The notes under the pieces were generated by a model. That model ran no database searches, had not been told where the DNA came from, and saw only the letters and a program-made list of their open reading frames with translations. This document shows positions 52,225 to 61,557 of a stretch of DNA of 64,000 nt, one piece after another. Source of the DNA: Halobacterium sp. R2-5. Its GTDB lineage: Archaea > Halobacteriota > Halobacteria > Halobacteriales > Halobacteriaceae. The position numbers and the translations under genes were made by a program. Location of the stretch: the NCBI RefSeq assembly GCF_011734195.1, contig NZ_JAANTH010000002.1, forward strand, positions 186,001 to 250,000. Direction: 5' to 3'. Numbering within the stretch: the first letter of the stretch is position 1; the number at the start of each line of letters is the position of its first letter.

Positions 52225-53391
52225 CTACTGCGTGGCGACGAGCCGGGAGACCTGCTCGCGCCACTCGTCGGCGCTGTCACGGAGCGTCTCGTAGCCGTAC
52301 TGTAGCGTCTCCTCGGGGACGTGGGCGTACTGCTGCATGTCCTCGGGGAGGCTGGCGTCCGAGACGGTCGGGATGCCGACGTTCTTCACGGCGACCTCGC
52401 GCTGGGTCTCGGCCTCCAGCATGAAGTCCGCGAACGTGTGCAGGAAGTCGTCGTTGTCGCTGCCCGCGAACCCCGCGACGCCGGAGACGTACGCGTACCC
52501 CTGGTCGTTCGGGAACGCGATCTGGTGGCGGGACATGTCGGTGTCCTCGCTCTGGGAGGCGTACACCTGGTCGGTGCTGTAGGAGACGACCATCGCGGCC
52601 TCCTCGTTGGAGTACGCGCTGTACGCGGCGTTCCACGACCCCGACGTGCGGAGGCCGTTGTCGACGAGGCGTTCCCAGTAGTCGAGGAAGCCGTCCTCGC
52701 CGTACTGTTTGACCGTCCACAGCAGGAAGCTCAGCCCCGTCACCGTGTTCTGCGGGTTCGCGAGGATGAGCTCGTCCGCCCACGCGTCCTCCGTGAGGTC
52801 GTCGAGCGTCTCCGGGGCGTCGACTGCGTTCTCGTCGTAGACGATGCAGACGTACGACGACCCCGTGGGGAGCACGCGCTGCTGGGGGTCGAACCGGTAG
52901 GCGTCCACGACGTCTTCGCTGTTCGAGATGCGCGAGGTGTCGAACCCCTGGAACAGCGACTCGTCGAGGTTGCGGTCCGCGCGCACCAGTCCGGTCGGCG
53001 TGACGCCGACGTAGCCGTCCGCGCCGAGGTCGACGCCCTGCTGTTTCCGCTGGATGAAGTCGTTCAGCTCGTTCTCGCGGACGTCCCACTCGAAGTCGAC
53101 GTCGTACTCGGACTCGAAGGCCTCCTTTACCCAGTCGCCCGCGCTCGTCGAGACGGCGTCGACGTACGCCTGCGTCGTCCCCATCGTCAGCGACTGCGGC
53201 TCGCCGCTCGTCGTCGCGGTCGTGCCGCCGGTGGTCGTGGTCGTCCCCTCCGTGGTCGCCGCTGTCGTCGAGTCGCCGCCCGTACTCGTGGTCTCGATGC
53301 AGCCCGCGAGCCCGAGCGCGGTCGTCGTCCCGACCGCAGCGACGAACCGGCGCCGGGAAGTCGAGCGCTCGCCGTCGCTCGCGTCGGTCAC
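52225..53391 (-). CDS. Thiamine-type ABC substrate-binding lipoprotein (TbpA-like)
   Basis: This 388-residue Tat lipoprotein (STSRRRFVAAVG, lipobox LAGC at about residue 31) has a Thr-rich linker and a periplasmic-binding-protein fold. The region TTQAYVDAVSTSAG to DVDFEWDV matches the thiamine-binding group. Its GTG start overlaps the stop of the thiamine-binding YkoF-like gene (GTGA), supporting thiamine or its precursor as ligand. The permease and ATPase genes are not adjacent in the window. Confidence 0.82.
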   Translation of the reverse strand: MTDASDGERSTSRRRFVAAVGTTTALGLAGCIETTSTGGDSTTAATTEGTTTTTGGTTATTSGEPQSLTMGTTQAYVDAVSTSAGDWVKEAFESEYDVDFEWDVRENELNDFIQRKQQGVDLGADGYVGVTPTGLVRADRNLDESLFQGFDTSRISNSEDVVDAYRFDPQQRVLPTGSSYVCIVYDENAVDAPETLDDLTEDAWADELILANPQNTVTGLSFLLWTVKQYGEDGFLDYWERLVDNGLRTSGSWNAAYSAYSNEEAAMVVSYSTDQVYASQSEDTDMSRHQIAFPNDQGYAYVSGVAGFAGSDNDDFLHTFADFMLEAETQREVAVKNVGIPTVSDASLPEDMQQYAHVPEETLQYGYETLRDSADEWREQVSRLVATQ

Positions 53392-53717
53392 TGCTCGCTC
53401 ACCTCCTCGCTGGCGGCCGTCCGGCCGAGGTGTGTCTCCACGCGGTCGACCTTCTCCTCGACGGCGAGGTCCTCCTCGCGGAAGTGATCGATTTTGAGCT
53501 TCGTGCTGACCCGGCCGGCGTCCACGGCCTCCGTCGCCCCCTTCGCGGCCGCGAACACCTCGTCGAGGCTATCGGCCTCGATGGTCGTCTCCATCGGGTG
53601 GGTCTCGTAGCGCACGTCGTACTCCTCCAGGGCGTCGATTGCTTTCGCGATCTCCGCGTCGAAGTCGACGTCCGGGCTGTCCAGCGGTGCGACCGACAGC
53701 ATCGCGGTGACGGTCAT
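53388..53717 (-). CDS. MTH1187/YkoF-like thiamine-binding protein
   Basis: This 109-residue ferredoxin-like-fold protein reads MTVTAMLSVAPLDSPDVDFD, with a YDVRYETHPMETTIEAD segment in the ligand-binding position. The family binds thiamine or hydroxymethylpyrimidine. It leads a two-gene unit with the TbpA-like lipoprotein. A minus-strand TATA (ATTATATTA, about 53739-53748) lies 22-31 nt before the ATG, with a palindrome adjoining it. Confidence 0.85.
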   Translation of the reverse strand: MTVTAMLSVAPLDSPDVDFDAEIAKAIDALEEYDVRYETHPMETTIEADSLDEVFAAAKGATEAVDAGRVSTKLKIDHFREEDLAVEEKVDRVETHLGRTAASEEVSEQ

Positions 53718-53730
53718 ACCACCACTTGCG

Positions 53731-53750
53731 ATTACTCAGTAATATAATCG
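53731..53750. promoter_or_regulatory. Palindromic operator candidate and TATA box of the thiamine unit
   Basis: ATTACT-C-AGTAAT (53731-53743) is a perfect 6-bp-arm palindrome lying immediately downstream of the TATA box, at roughly -14 to -26 from the start. A second nested pair CGATTA/TAATCG (53729-53750) overlaps it. A repressor bound here would block transcription. The transcript has no leader, so a TPP riboswitch is not possible. Confidence 0.55.
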
Positions 53751-53829
53751 ACTATTCACGCACCGAGTGCGTCGAACACCGCCGCTCGGGAAGGACAACC
53801 TTCAGGACGCCCCGCGAGTACCGACCTGT

Positions 53830-55041
53830 ATGACCGACGCCAGCGACCTCGCCGACCGCGTGCAGGCCGGCGACCTCCGGCTCTACGAACTCGAGGACCA
53901 CGCGGACGCCGACACCGCGGCCGCGGCGCGACGCGAACTCCTCGAACGCGAGACCGACGCGGACACGGACGCCCTCGGCGCGTTCGCGTTCGACGCCGAC
54001 GAGGTCGACCCGAACATCGAGAACCTCGCGGGCGGCACCCAGCTCCCGCTCGGCGTTGCCGGCCCCATCGCGGTCGACGGCGGCGCCGCGGACGACGAGT
54101 TCTACCTGCCGCTGGCGACCACGGAGGGCGCGCTCGTCGCCTCCGTCAACCGCGGCTGCTCGGCGATTACGGCTGCCGGCGGCGCGAACGCCCGCGTGAC
54201 GAAGGTCGGGATGACGCGCGCGCCCGTCTTCCGCGTCGAGGACGTCACCGAGGGCGCCGAGGTCGCGGAGTGGGTCGAGGAGCACTTCGACGCGCTCCGC
54301 GAGGCCGCCGAGAGCACGACGAGCCACGGCGAACTCACCGAGGTGACGCCGTACGTCGTCGGCGACAGCGTCTTCCTGCGATTCGCCTACGACACGAAGG
54401 ACGCGATGGGGATGAACATGGCCACCATCGCCACCGAGGCCGCGGCCGACGTCGTCGAATCGGAGACGCCCGCCGAACTGGTCGCGCTCTCCGGGAACCT
54501 CTGCTCGGACAAGAAGCCCGCCGCCATCAACGCCGTGGAGGGCCGCGGCCGCACCGTCACTGCGGACGTCACCATCCCCCGGGACGTCGTCGAGGAGCGC
54601 TTCGACACCACGCCGGAGGCCATCGCGGAGGCGAACACGCGGAAGAACCTCGTCGGCTCCGCGAAGGCCGGCAGCCTCGGATTCAACGCGCACGCCGCCA
54701 ACACCGTCGCCGCCGTCTTCCTCGCGACCGGGCAGGACGCCGCGCAGGTCGTCGAGGGGTCGAACGCCATCACGACCGTCGAGGACAGGGGCGACGAACT
54801 GTACGCCTCCGTGAACTTCGCGAGCCTCGAAGTCGGGACGGTCGGCGGCGGCACGAAACTCCCCACGCAGCGCGAGGCCCTCGACGTGCTCGGCGTGCGC
54901 GGCGGCGGCGACCCCGCCGGTTCGAACGCGGACGCGCTCGCGGAGATCATCGCGGCCGGCGCGCTCGCCGGCGAACTCAGCCTGCTCGCGGCGCTTGCCT
55001 CCCGGCACCTCTCCTCGGCCCACGCGGAACTCGGCCGCTGA
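53830..55041 (+). CDS. hmgA: HMG-CoA reductase
   Basis: This 403-residue class I HMG-CoA reductase uses NADPH to make mevalonate for archaeal isoprenoid lipids. Signatures are ATTEGALVASVNRGCSAI (catalytic Glu), GDSVFLRFAYDTKDAMGMNM (catalytic Asp), NLCSDKKPAAIN (Lys) and GTVGGGTKLPTQ. ATG 53830 is favoured; the frame extends upstream to 53767 without homology. It is divergent from the thiamine unit. Confidence 0.95.
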   Translation: MTDASDLADRVQAGDLRLYELEDHADADTAAAARRELLERETDADTDALGAFAFDADEVDPNIENLAGGTQLPLGVAGPIAVDGGAADDEFYLPLATTEGALVASVNRGCSAITAAGGANARVTKVGMTRAPVFRVEDVTEGAEVAEWVEEHFDALREAAESTTSHGELTEVTPYVVGDSVFLRFAYDTKDAMGMNMATIATEAAADVVESETPAELVALSGNLCSDKKPAAINAVEGRGRTVTADVTIPRDVVEERFDTTPEAIAEANTRKNLVGSAKAGSLGFNAHAANTVAAVFLATGQDAAQVVEGSNAITTVEDRGDELYASVNFASLEVGTVGGGTKLPTQREALDVLGVRGGGDPAGSNADALAEIIAAGALAGELSLLAALASRHLSSAHAELGR

Positions 55042-55080
55042 GCCGGCCACTTTCACTTTCGCCCCGCGGCAGACACGGAG

Positions 55081-55088
55081 TTATTTTA
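55081..55088 (+). promoter_or_regulatory. TATA box of the 47-residue TM protein gene
   Basis: TTATTTTA stands 22-29 nt before ATG 55110 in otherwise GC-rich DNA. A well-placed box of this quality is the main evidence that the small gene is expressed. Confidence 0.6.
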
Positions 55089-55109
55089 CTGTCGGCCGTG
55101 GACTGGAAT

Positions 55110-55253
55110 ATGAACGCACACTCGGGCGACGAGCCGGACGGACAGCCGCGAGCGAGGTGGATCGTGTTGGCGCTCCGGGTGCTGAAGCTCCTGCTCACGG
55201 TGCTCGTGCTCGCGCTGACGCTGCTGCGCGGGCTCGCCGGCGGGCCGCTCTAG
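55110..55253 (+). CDS. Small single-TM protein (47 aa)
   Basis: The protein reads MNAHSGDEPDGQPRARWIV, then a leucine-rich helix (LKLLLTVLVLALTLLRGLAG). A hydrophilic start, one TM helix and a strong TATTTTA box support it. Its TAG shares CTAG with the stop of the convergent gene. No family is known. Confidence 0.6.
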   Translation: MNAHSGDEPDGQPRARWIVLALRVLKLLLTVLVLALTLLRGLAGGPL

Positions 55254-55588
55254 TCGACGGCGAGCCACGCGAGGTACGCGCCCGCCGCCAGCACCACGAC
55301 GACGCCGCCAGCGGTCAGGGCTCTGTTCTCCAGTTGCTCCCCAGCGAGCAACAGCAGCCAGCCGCCGACCGCGAGCAGGTTCCCGACGCCGGCCGCCGGC
55401 TCGCCCGCGAGCACGCGCAGCACCGCCGCGAGCGCGAACCCCGCTGCGAACACGCCGGCGAGCGCCGCGAGCAGCGACACGCCGACGAGCGGCCACGACG
55501 CGGCGCTCGCCAGGACCACGACGACCGCAGCGCTCACCAACGTCGCGCCGACGAGCAGCCGCCACGCCCGCACCTCCCGTCTACCCAT
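55250..55588 (-). CDS. Four-helix membrane protein (112 aa)
   Basis: Four hydrophobic helices follow a basic N-terminus (MGRREVRAWR). No charged or catalytic residues are seen in the helices apart from the loop AGEQLENRAL. No family is recognised. Low sequence complexity (Ala/Leu/Val) makes homology calls unsafe. Confidence 0.65.
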   Translation of the reverse strand: MGRREVRAWRLLVGATLVSAAVVVVLASAASWPLVGVSLLAALAGVFAAGFALAAVLRVLAGEPAAGVGNLLAVGGWLLLLAGEQLENRALTAGGVVVVLAAGAYLAWLAVD

Positions 55589-55636
55589 CGTGCTGACGTG
55601 GCGGGGCCACCGCCAAGAGCGTGGCGGGTGACCGGG

Positions 55637-56161
55637 CTACAGCAGCCGGTAGCCGTCGCCGGTCTCGGTCACGTCGCCGGCGCGCCGCAACTTCTCCAGC
55701 GCGCGCTCGACGTACTCGCCGTCGACGCCGTGCTCGGCCGCGAACGCCTTCACCTCGGCCCCGGTGGGCTCGTCGAGTTCGCGCAGCGCCGTTCGCACGG
55801 CCTCGCGCTTCCCGAGGCTGCGCCCGGACTGCTCGACGCGGTCCTCGACGGCGGACACCTCGTCGACGTCGACGCCCGCCGAGTCGAGGAATTCCTCGTC
55901 GCTCATCCCCGCGTCCTCGGCGAAGTCCCCGAGCGTCGTGAAGTCCTCCAGCTCCGCGAACGCGTCGCCGTGGCCCGCGCGGTTCGCGAGCATCGACGCC
56001 CGCACCTCGCGAGCGTGGTCCTCGTCGTCGGTCTGCACGAACTTCCGGAGCTTCGAGAACTGGTGGCGGGTCTCGCAGCGCGGGCACCCCGACGTGTCGG
56101 GCCGCCCCTCCAGCACCCAGAGCCCGCCGCAGTTCGAGCAGCCGACGACAGCGTACGTCAT
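55637..56161 (-). CDS. DUF5817-like protein (zinc ribbon plus winged helix)
   Basis: This 174-residue protein has an N-terminal zinc ribbon with CSNC and CPRC about 15 residues apart, followed by TRHQFSKLRKFVQTDD. An acidic linker and a C-terminal winged-helix-like region (GKREAVRTALRELDEPTGAEV, ALEKLRRAGDV) complete it. It matches, from memory, the haloarchaeal DUF5817 family. The architecture suggests nucleic-acid binding. GTTTATGC at about 56188-56195 is an excellent box A. Confidence 0.78.
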   Translation of the reverse strand: MTYAVVGCSNCGGLWVLEGRPDTSGCPRCETRHQFSKLRKFVQTDDEDHAREVRASMLANRAGHGDAFAELEDFTTLGDFAEDAGMSDEEFLDSAGVDVDEVSAVEDRVEQSGRSLGKREAVRTALRELDEPTGAEVKAFAAEHGVDGEYVERALEKLRRAGDVTETGDGYRLL

Positions 56162-56237
56162 CGTCGTTCGCTCGGGCGTCGTCGTGCATAAACGTCCCGT
56201 CCCGGGGTCGCTCGCCGCGCGAACGGGGCGAACGTTG

Positions 56238-56609
56238 ATGGCGCCTCCGCCTGTCGGTCTCGACGTGACCGACGCCGACCGCAGCGACCGCTGGTGGCTA
56301 CCGATAGCCGCGCTCGCCGCGACGCTCCCCGTGCTCGCCGTGTTCGCGCTCGTGCTGCCGCCGGACCCGGCCGCGATGCTGCCCGCGTTCGCCGTCGCCC
56401 TGCTCGGGTTCGCGCTCTCGCTGTCCTCGCCCGTGTTCCGCTACTTCGACAGGCGCTTCCTCGCCGCCGCGAGCGCGTGGACGCCCTCGGTCTGGTACTA
56501 CCTGATGGCCGTCACCGCAGTCGCACCGCTGGTCGCCGCCGCGTACGTCTACCGCCGCAACCAGCGCGTCGGCGTTCCCGCGAACCCGTTCGCGGCCCGC
56601 CGCGGATAA
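56238..56609 (+). CDS. Membrane protein, unknown (123 aa)
   Basis: Three hydrophobic segments and a short charged tail (YVYRRNQRVGVPANPFAARRG) are seen. ATG 56238 gives 123 residues. GTG 56265, preceded by a weak ACGTTGATG box at the right distance, would give 114. No family is recognised. Confidence 0.6.
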   Translation: MAPPPVGLDVTDADRSDRWWLPIAALAATLPVLAVFALVLPPDPAAMLPAFAVALLGFALSLSSPVFRYFDRRFLAAASAWTPSVWYYLMAVTAVAPLVAAAYVYRRNQRVGVPANPFAARRG

Positions 56610-56665
56610 CCGACCGTTGTGCTTTCGCGCTAACTTTTATCGTCGTCGCCGTCACACCCACAACC

Positions 56666-57679
56666 ATGGTTGGTGTCAACACACTACTATCGATGTACGA
56701 GAACGTGGTGACGGCGCGGCACTACGAGGAGCGACTGCAGGAAGTGTACCTCGAGGGCAAACAGCCCGCGTTCGACATCTCCGCCGGGACGATCCCCGGC
56801 GAACTCCACCTCGCGGCCGGCCACGAGGCAGCGGCCGCGGGCGTCTGCGCGCACCTCCGCGAGGAGGACACCGTGACCGCGCCCCACCGCCCGCACCACG
56901 TCGCCATCGCGAAGGGCGTCGACCTGCGACGGATGACTGCGGAGATTCTCGGCCGCGAGACCGGGCTCTGCAGGGGGAAGGGCGGCCACATGCACCTCTT
57001 CGACCCGGACGTGAACTTCGCGTGCAGCGGCATCATCGCGCAGGGCTGCCCGCCCGCGGTAGGCGCCGCGATGGCCGCCGACAAGCGCAACGAGGACAGC
57101 GTCGCCGTCGCCTACCTCGGCGAGGGCGCCGTCGACCAGGGCGCGTTCCTCGAGTCGCTGAACCTCGCGGCCGTCCAGAACCTCCCCGTGGTGTTCGTCG
57201 TCGAGGACAACGACTGGGCCATCAGCATGCCCCAGGAGCGGGTCACCGACGTCCACACACCCGCCGAACGGGCCGACGGCTTCGACATGCCGGGCGTGCG
57301 CGTCGACCACGACGACGCCGTCGCCGTCTACGAGGCGGCCCGCGACGCAGTCGGCCGTGCGCGAAACGGCAACGGCCCGACGCTGCTCGACGTACAGGTC
57401 CACCGCCGGATGGGTCACTTCATGGGGGACGCCGAGAGCTACCGACCCGACGAGGACAGCGAGCGCGCCCAGCGCCTCGACGCCATCGAGCGCCTCGCCG
57501 AGGATCTCCGGGAGCACGGCGTCGAGGACGCCGAACTGAACGAGATTCGGGAAGACGCCGAGGAGCGCGTCGAGGACGCCATCGAGTGGGCGCGTGACCA
57601 GCCCGAACCCGACCCGGAAGACGCCTACGAGGACGTGTTCGTGGACGAAACGGCCGCCGCCAGCGGGGGTGACGACTGA
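56666..57679 (+). CDS. 2-oxoacid (pyruvate/acetoin-type) dehydrogenase E1-alpha
   Basis: This 337-residue E1-alpha subunit has the ThDP motif GEGAVDQGAFLESLNLAAVQN closed by EDNDWAIS, and GKGGHMHLFDP, a block typical of acetoin/pyruvate dehydrogenases. CTTTTATC at 56634-56641 is a strong TATA box 25-32 nt before the ATG. It is translationally coupled to E1-beta (TGATG) and then to a mini-lipoyl protein. The substrate could be pyruvate, acetoin or a branched-chain 2-oxoacid. Confidence 0.88.
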   Translation: MVGVNTLLSMYENVVTARHYEERLQEVYLEGKQPAFDISAGTIPGELHLAAGHEAAAAGVCAHLREEDTVTAPHRPHHVAIAKGVDLRRMTAEILGRETGLCRGKGGHMHLFDPDVNFACSGIIAQGCPPAVGAAMAADKRNEDSVAVAYLGEGAVDQGAFLESLNLAAVQNLPVVFVVEDNDWAISMPQERVTDVHTPAERADGFDMPGVRVDHDDAVAVYEAARDAVGRARNGNGPTLLDVQVHRRMGHFMGDAESYRPDEDSERAQRLDAIERLAEDLREHGVEDAELNEIREDAEERVEDAIEWARDQPEPDPEDAYEDVFVDETAAASGGDD

Positions 57680-58710
57680 TGTCCAAGCCCGCCAGCGACC
57701 CCGGTGAGGGGAGCGCCGACCGCGAGCTCACGATGAGCCGCGCGATGGTCGACGCGATCGCCTCGGAGATGCGCGAGAGCGAGGACGTCTTCTACATGGG
57801 CGAGGACGTCCAGGACTACGGCGGCATCTTCGACTCCACGGAGGGCCTGCTCGACGAGTTCGGGCGGGACCGAATTATGGACGTCCCCATCAGCGAGACG
57901 GCGTACGTCGGCGCGGCCGTCGGCGCCGCCCAGTCCGGGATGCGGCCCATCGCGGAGATCATGTTCGCTGACTTCGTCGGCGTCTGCCTCGACCAGGTGT
58001 ACAACCAGATGGCGAAGAACACGTACATGAGCGGCGGCAGCGTCAACGTCCCGATGGTGCTGACGACCGCGGTCGGCGGCACGTACAACGACGCCGCCCA
58101 GCACTCGCAGACGCTGTACGGGCTGTTCGCGCACCTCCCCGGGATGAAGGTGGTCGTCCCGTCGACGGCGTACGACGCGAAGGGCCTGATGCACGCCGCC
58201 GTCCGCGACGACGACCCCGTCGTCTACATGTTCCACAAGCGCCTGATGGGCATCGGCTGGATGCCCGCGCCCGAGGGACCGAAGACACCCGTCCCGGACG
58301 AGGACTACACGATCCCGCTCGGCGAGGCGAACGTGAAACGCGAGGGCGACGACGTCACTGTGGTCACACTCGGCCTGCACGTCCACCGCGCACTCGAAGC
58401 CGCCGACGAACTCGAGGGCGACGTGGACGTCGAAGTGATCGACCTCCGGACGCTCGTCCCGTTCGACACCGAGACGGTCGTCGACTCCGTGCGGAAGACC
58501 GGGAACCTCGTGGTCGTCGACGAAGACTACGAGTCGTTCGGCGTGACCAGCGAAGTCACCGCGCGCGTCGCCGAGCGCGCTCCCGAGGCCTTGGAGGCGG
58601 TCGAGCGCGTCGCGGTGCCGGACGTCCCCATCCCGTACTCGCGGCCGCTGGAGAACGAGGTCAACCCAGACAGCGACGACATCGTCGAGGCCGTCGAGTC
58701 CCTCAAATGA
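57679..58710 (+). CDS. 2-oxoacid dehydrogenase E1-beta
   Basis: This 343-residue transketolase-like beta subunit reads LTMSRAMVDAIASEM, MGEDVQDYGGIF, DVPISETAYVGAAVGAA and QHSQTLYGLFAHLPGMKVV (active-site His). Its start overlaps the E1-alpha stop by one base, with a GGGGGTGA Shine-Dalgarno-like stretch upstream. Together the two form the alpha2-beta2 decarboxylase. Confidence 0.9.
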   Translation: MSKPASDPGEGSADRELTMSRAMVDAIASEMRESEDVFYMGEDVQDYGGIFDSTEGLLDEFGRDRIMDVPISETAYVGAAVGAAQSGMRPIAEIMFADFVGVCLDQVYNQMAKNTYMSGGSVNVPMVLTTAVGGTYNDAAQHSQTLYGLFAHLPGMKVVVPSTAYDAKGLMHAAVRDDDPVVYMFHKRLMGIGWMPAPEGPKTPVPDEDYTIPLGEANVKREGDDVTVVTLGLHVHRALEAADELEGDVDVEVIDLRTLVPFDTETVVDSVRKTGNLVVVDEDYESFGVTSEVTARVAERAPEALEAVERVAVPDVPIPYSRPLENEVNPDSDDIVEAVESLK

Positions 58711-58961
58711 GCGTGGACATCGACTCTGCCGACGTCTGGCCCGAGGACGCCGACGACGTCGACGAGGCCGTCGTCTCGAACTGGTTCGTCCGCGAGGGCG
58801 GCAGCGTCGAGGAAGGCGAGACGGTCTGCGAGATCCAGATCGAGAAGGTCAGCGTCGACGTCCCCGCGCCGGCCGGCGGCACGCTCGCGGAGCGAACAGT
58901 CCCGGAGAACGGCGAGTTCGCACGCGGCGACGTCCTCGGCCGCATCGAAGCACTCGACTGA
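58707..58961 (+). CDS. Stand-alone lipoyl-domain protein (84 aa)
   Basis: The whole protein is one lipoyl/biotinyl domain: VSNWFVREGGSVEEGETVCEI, then the lipoylation hairpin QIEKVSVDV with the target lysine, and GGTLAERTVPENGEF. It overlaps the E1-beta stop (ATGA). No E2 acyltransferase domain is attached and no E2 or E3 follows, so it may act as a mobile carrier like glycine-cleavage H protein, or feed an E2 encoded elsewhere. Confidence 0.85.
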   Translation: MSVDIDSADVWPEDADDVDEAVVSNWFVREGGSVEEGETVCEIQIEKVSVDVPAPAGGTLAERTVPENGEFARGDVLGRIEALD

Positions 58962-59005
58962 GGCGAGTTCTTCGGGCCCTCGGCTTCCGCCGACGACATC
59001 GACAC

Positions 59006-59296
59006 CTAGCGCTCGACCGCGAACCCTTCGTCTTCGAGGACGTCTTTCACGCGGTCCTCGTGGTCGCCCTGCACCTCGACGCTGGTCTCCTTGGCGGTGC
59101 CGCCGGCGCCGAGGCGCTTCTTCAGCGTCGTCGCCACGTCACCGACGTCCGTGGCGTCCGGGTCGAACCCCTCCACGACAGTGACCGGTTTGTCGTACGT
59201 GCGCCGCTCGACGCGGACCGACAGCTCCTGCTCGGCGCGCGCGAGGTCGTCCATTCCCGGTACGTCGGCTCCCTCGAACGGGTCGTCGTCTGACAC
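59006..59296 (-). CDS. Translation initiation factor SUI1/eIF1 homologue
   Basis: This 96-residue SUI1-domain protein reads VRVERRTYDKPVTVVEGFDP and LKKRLGAGGTAKETSVEVQGDH, the eIF1 core that helps start-codon selection on the 30S subunit. GTG 59296 is chosen because it gives the usual haloarchaeal length and an AT-containing GTACTT box lies about 27 nt upstream; ATG 59323 would add nine residues of no homology. Confidence 0.9.
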   Translation of the reverse strand: MSDDDPFEGADVPGMDDLARAEQELSVRVERRTYDKPVTVVEGFDPDATDVGDVATTLKKRLGAGGTAKETSVEVQGDHEDRVKDVLEDEGFAVER

Positions 59297-59387
59297 ACTA
59301 CAGCGTACGCCGTCGAGACGCAAGTACGTTGCCGCCGCAGCGCTGTCGGCCGGTAGCGCGCCGAAAGAAAACAGGCGTGAAAGCGAC

Positions 59388-60647
<1,260 letters not shown>

Positions 60648-60724
60648 AGTCGTATGAAGGTCACCCGATACGCCTAAAAGAACTGCTGTTTCCGCCCGCC
60701 ACGTCAACAATTACCGCGTCTCGG

Positions 60725-61498
60725 TCAGTCTCCCGTCTCGGGGGCCGGACGGACGAAGTCCGCGAGCGCGACGAGCAGTCCGAGCGTCCAGCCGACGGGC
60801 ACCGCGAGCCCGAACCACATCCCGACGTAGGCGGCGCCCGCGAGCGTGAACCGCGAGCGCAGCGTCTCGGCGACGCCCGCGACCGAGAGCGGGTTGTCGA
60901 GCAGCCACACCGCGAACGTGTAGCTGCTCGGGAACACCCACTCGCCGAGCGTCGGCGAGTACAGCGCGGCGACGACGGGCGGCAGGAACACCGCGGTGAC
61001 GCCGAACGGGTACGCGAGGAGTACGGTCGTCGCGCGGCCGCCCCAGCGCGCGAACGCCGTCGCGAGCGCCGCCGACACCACTGCGACCCCGCCGCCCGCG
61101 GCCACCGCGAACACGCCCTCGCGGGAGAACTCCAGCAGGTAGACGCCGACGGTCAGCCCCGCCCAGACGACCGTCGAGAGCCCGACGACGCCGAGGATGC
61201 CGAGCGCGAGCGCGGTGCCGTACAGCCGCCGCGCGTAGAACCGCACGGTGAATCCGGCGAGCGCGAGCGGGTAGCCGACCGCGAGCGCGAGCACGCCGAG
61301 CAGCGCCCACAGGCCGAACGCGACCCGCTGGGGGATCGTCTCGGGCTCCCAGCGTCCGAGCGTCGGGTGGGGGTCGCGCTGGCGCGGGAACGCGACGTCC
61401 ATCCAGCCGACGTGCAGCCGCCCCAGGTCCGTGCGGAGCTGCTGCCACAGGCTCGGCGACGCCGCCTCCCGGCGGTCGGTGCGTTGCTCCTGCGCCAT
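60725..61498 (-). CDS. Six-TM membrane protein next to the second cetZ
   Basis: This 257-residue protein has a hydrophilic N-terminal 55 residues (LHVGWMDVAFPRQRDPHPTLG) and six hydrophobic helices. No family is recognised. It starts 59 bp after the CetZ paralogue and on the same strand, so it is probably co-transcribed. The N-terminal part with conserved-looking Trp/Pro residues would be cytoplasmic and could contact CetZ. Confidence 0.7.
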   Translation of the reverse strand: MAQEQRTDRREAASPSLWQQLRTDLGRLHVGWMDVAFPRQRDPHPTLGRWEPETIPQRVAFGLWALLGVLALAVGYPLALAGFTVRFYARRLYGTALALGILGVVGLSTVVWAGLTVGVYLLEFSREGVFAVAAGGGVAVVSAALATAFARWGGRATTVLLAYPFGVTAVFLPPVVAALYSPTLGEWVFPSSYTFAVWLLDNPLSVAGVAETLRSRFTLAGAAYVGMWFGLAVPVGWTLGLLVALADFVRPAPETGD

Positions 61499-61557
61499 TT
61501 ATGCCTCGCGAGCCCGCGTGCTGGCTCGCCGTCCGCGCCACGCCCGTGCTAGCTCGG

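Noticed and set aside
53718-53829. TPP riboswitch controlling the thiamine genes
   Set aside because: The TATA box is only about 27 nt before the start codon, so the transcript has no leader in which a riboswitch could form.
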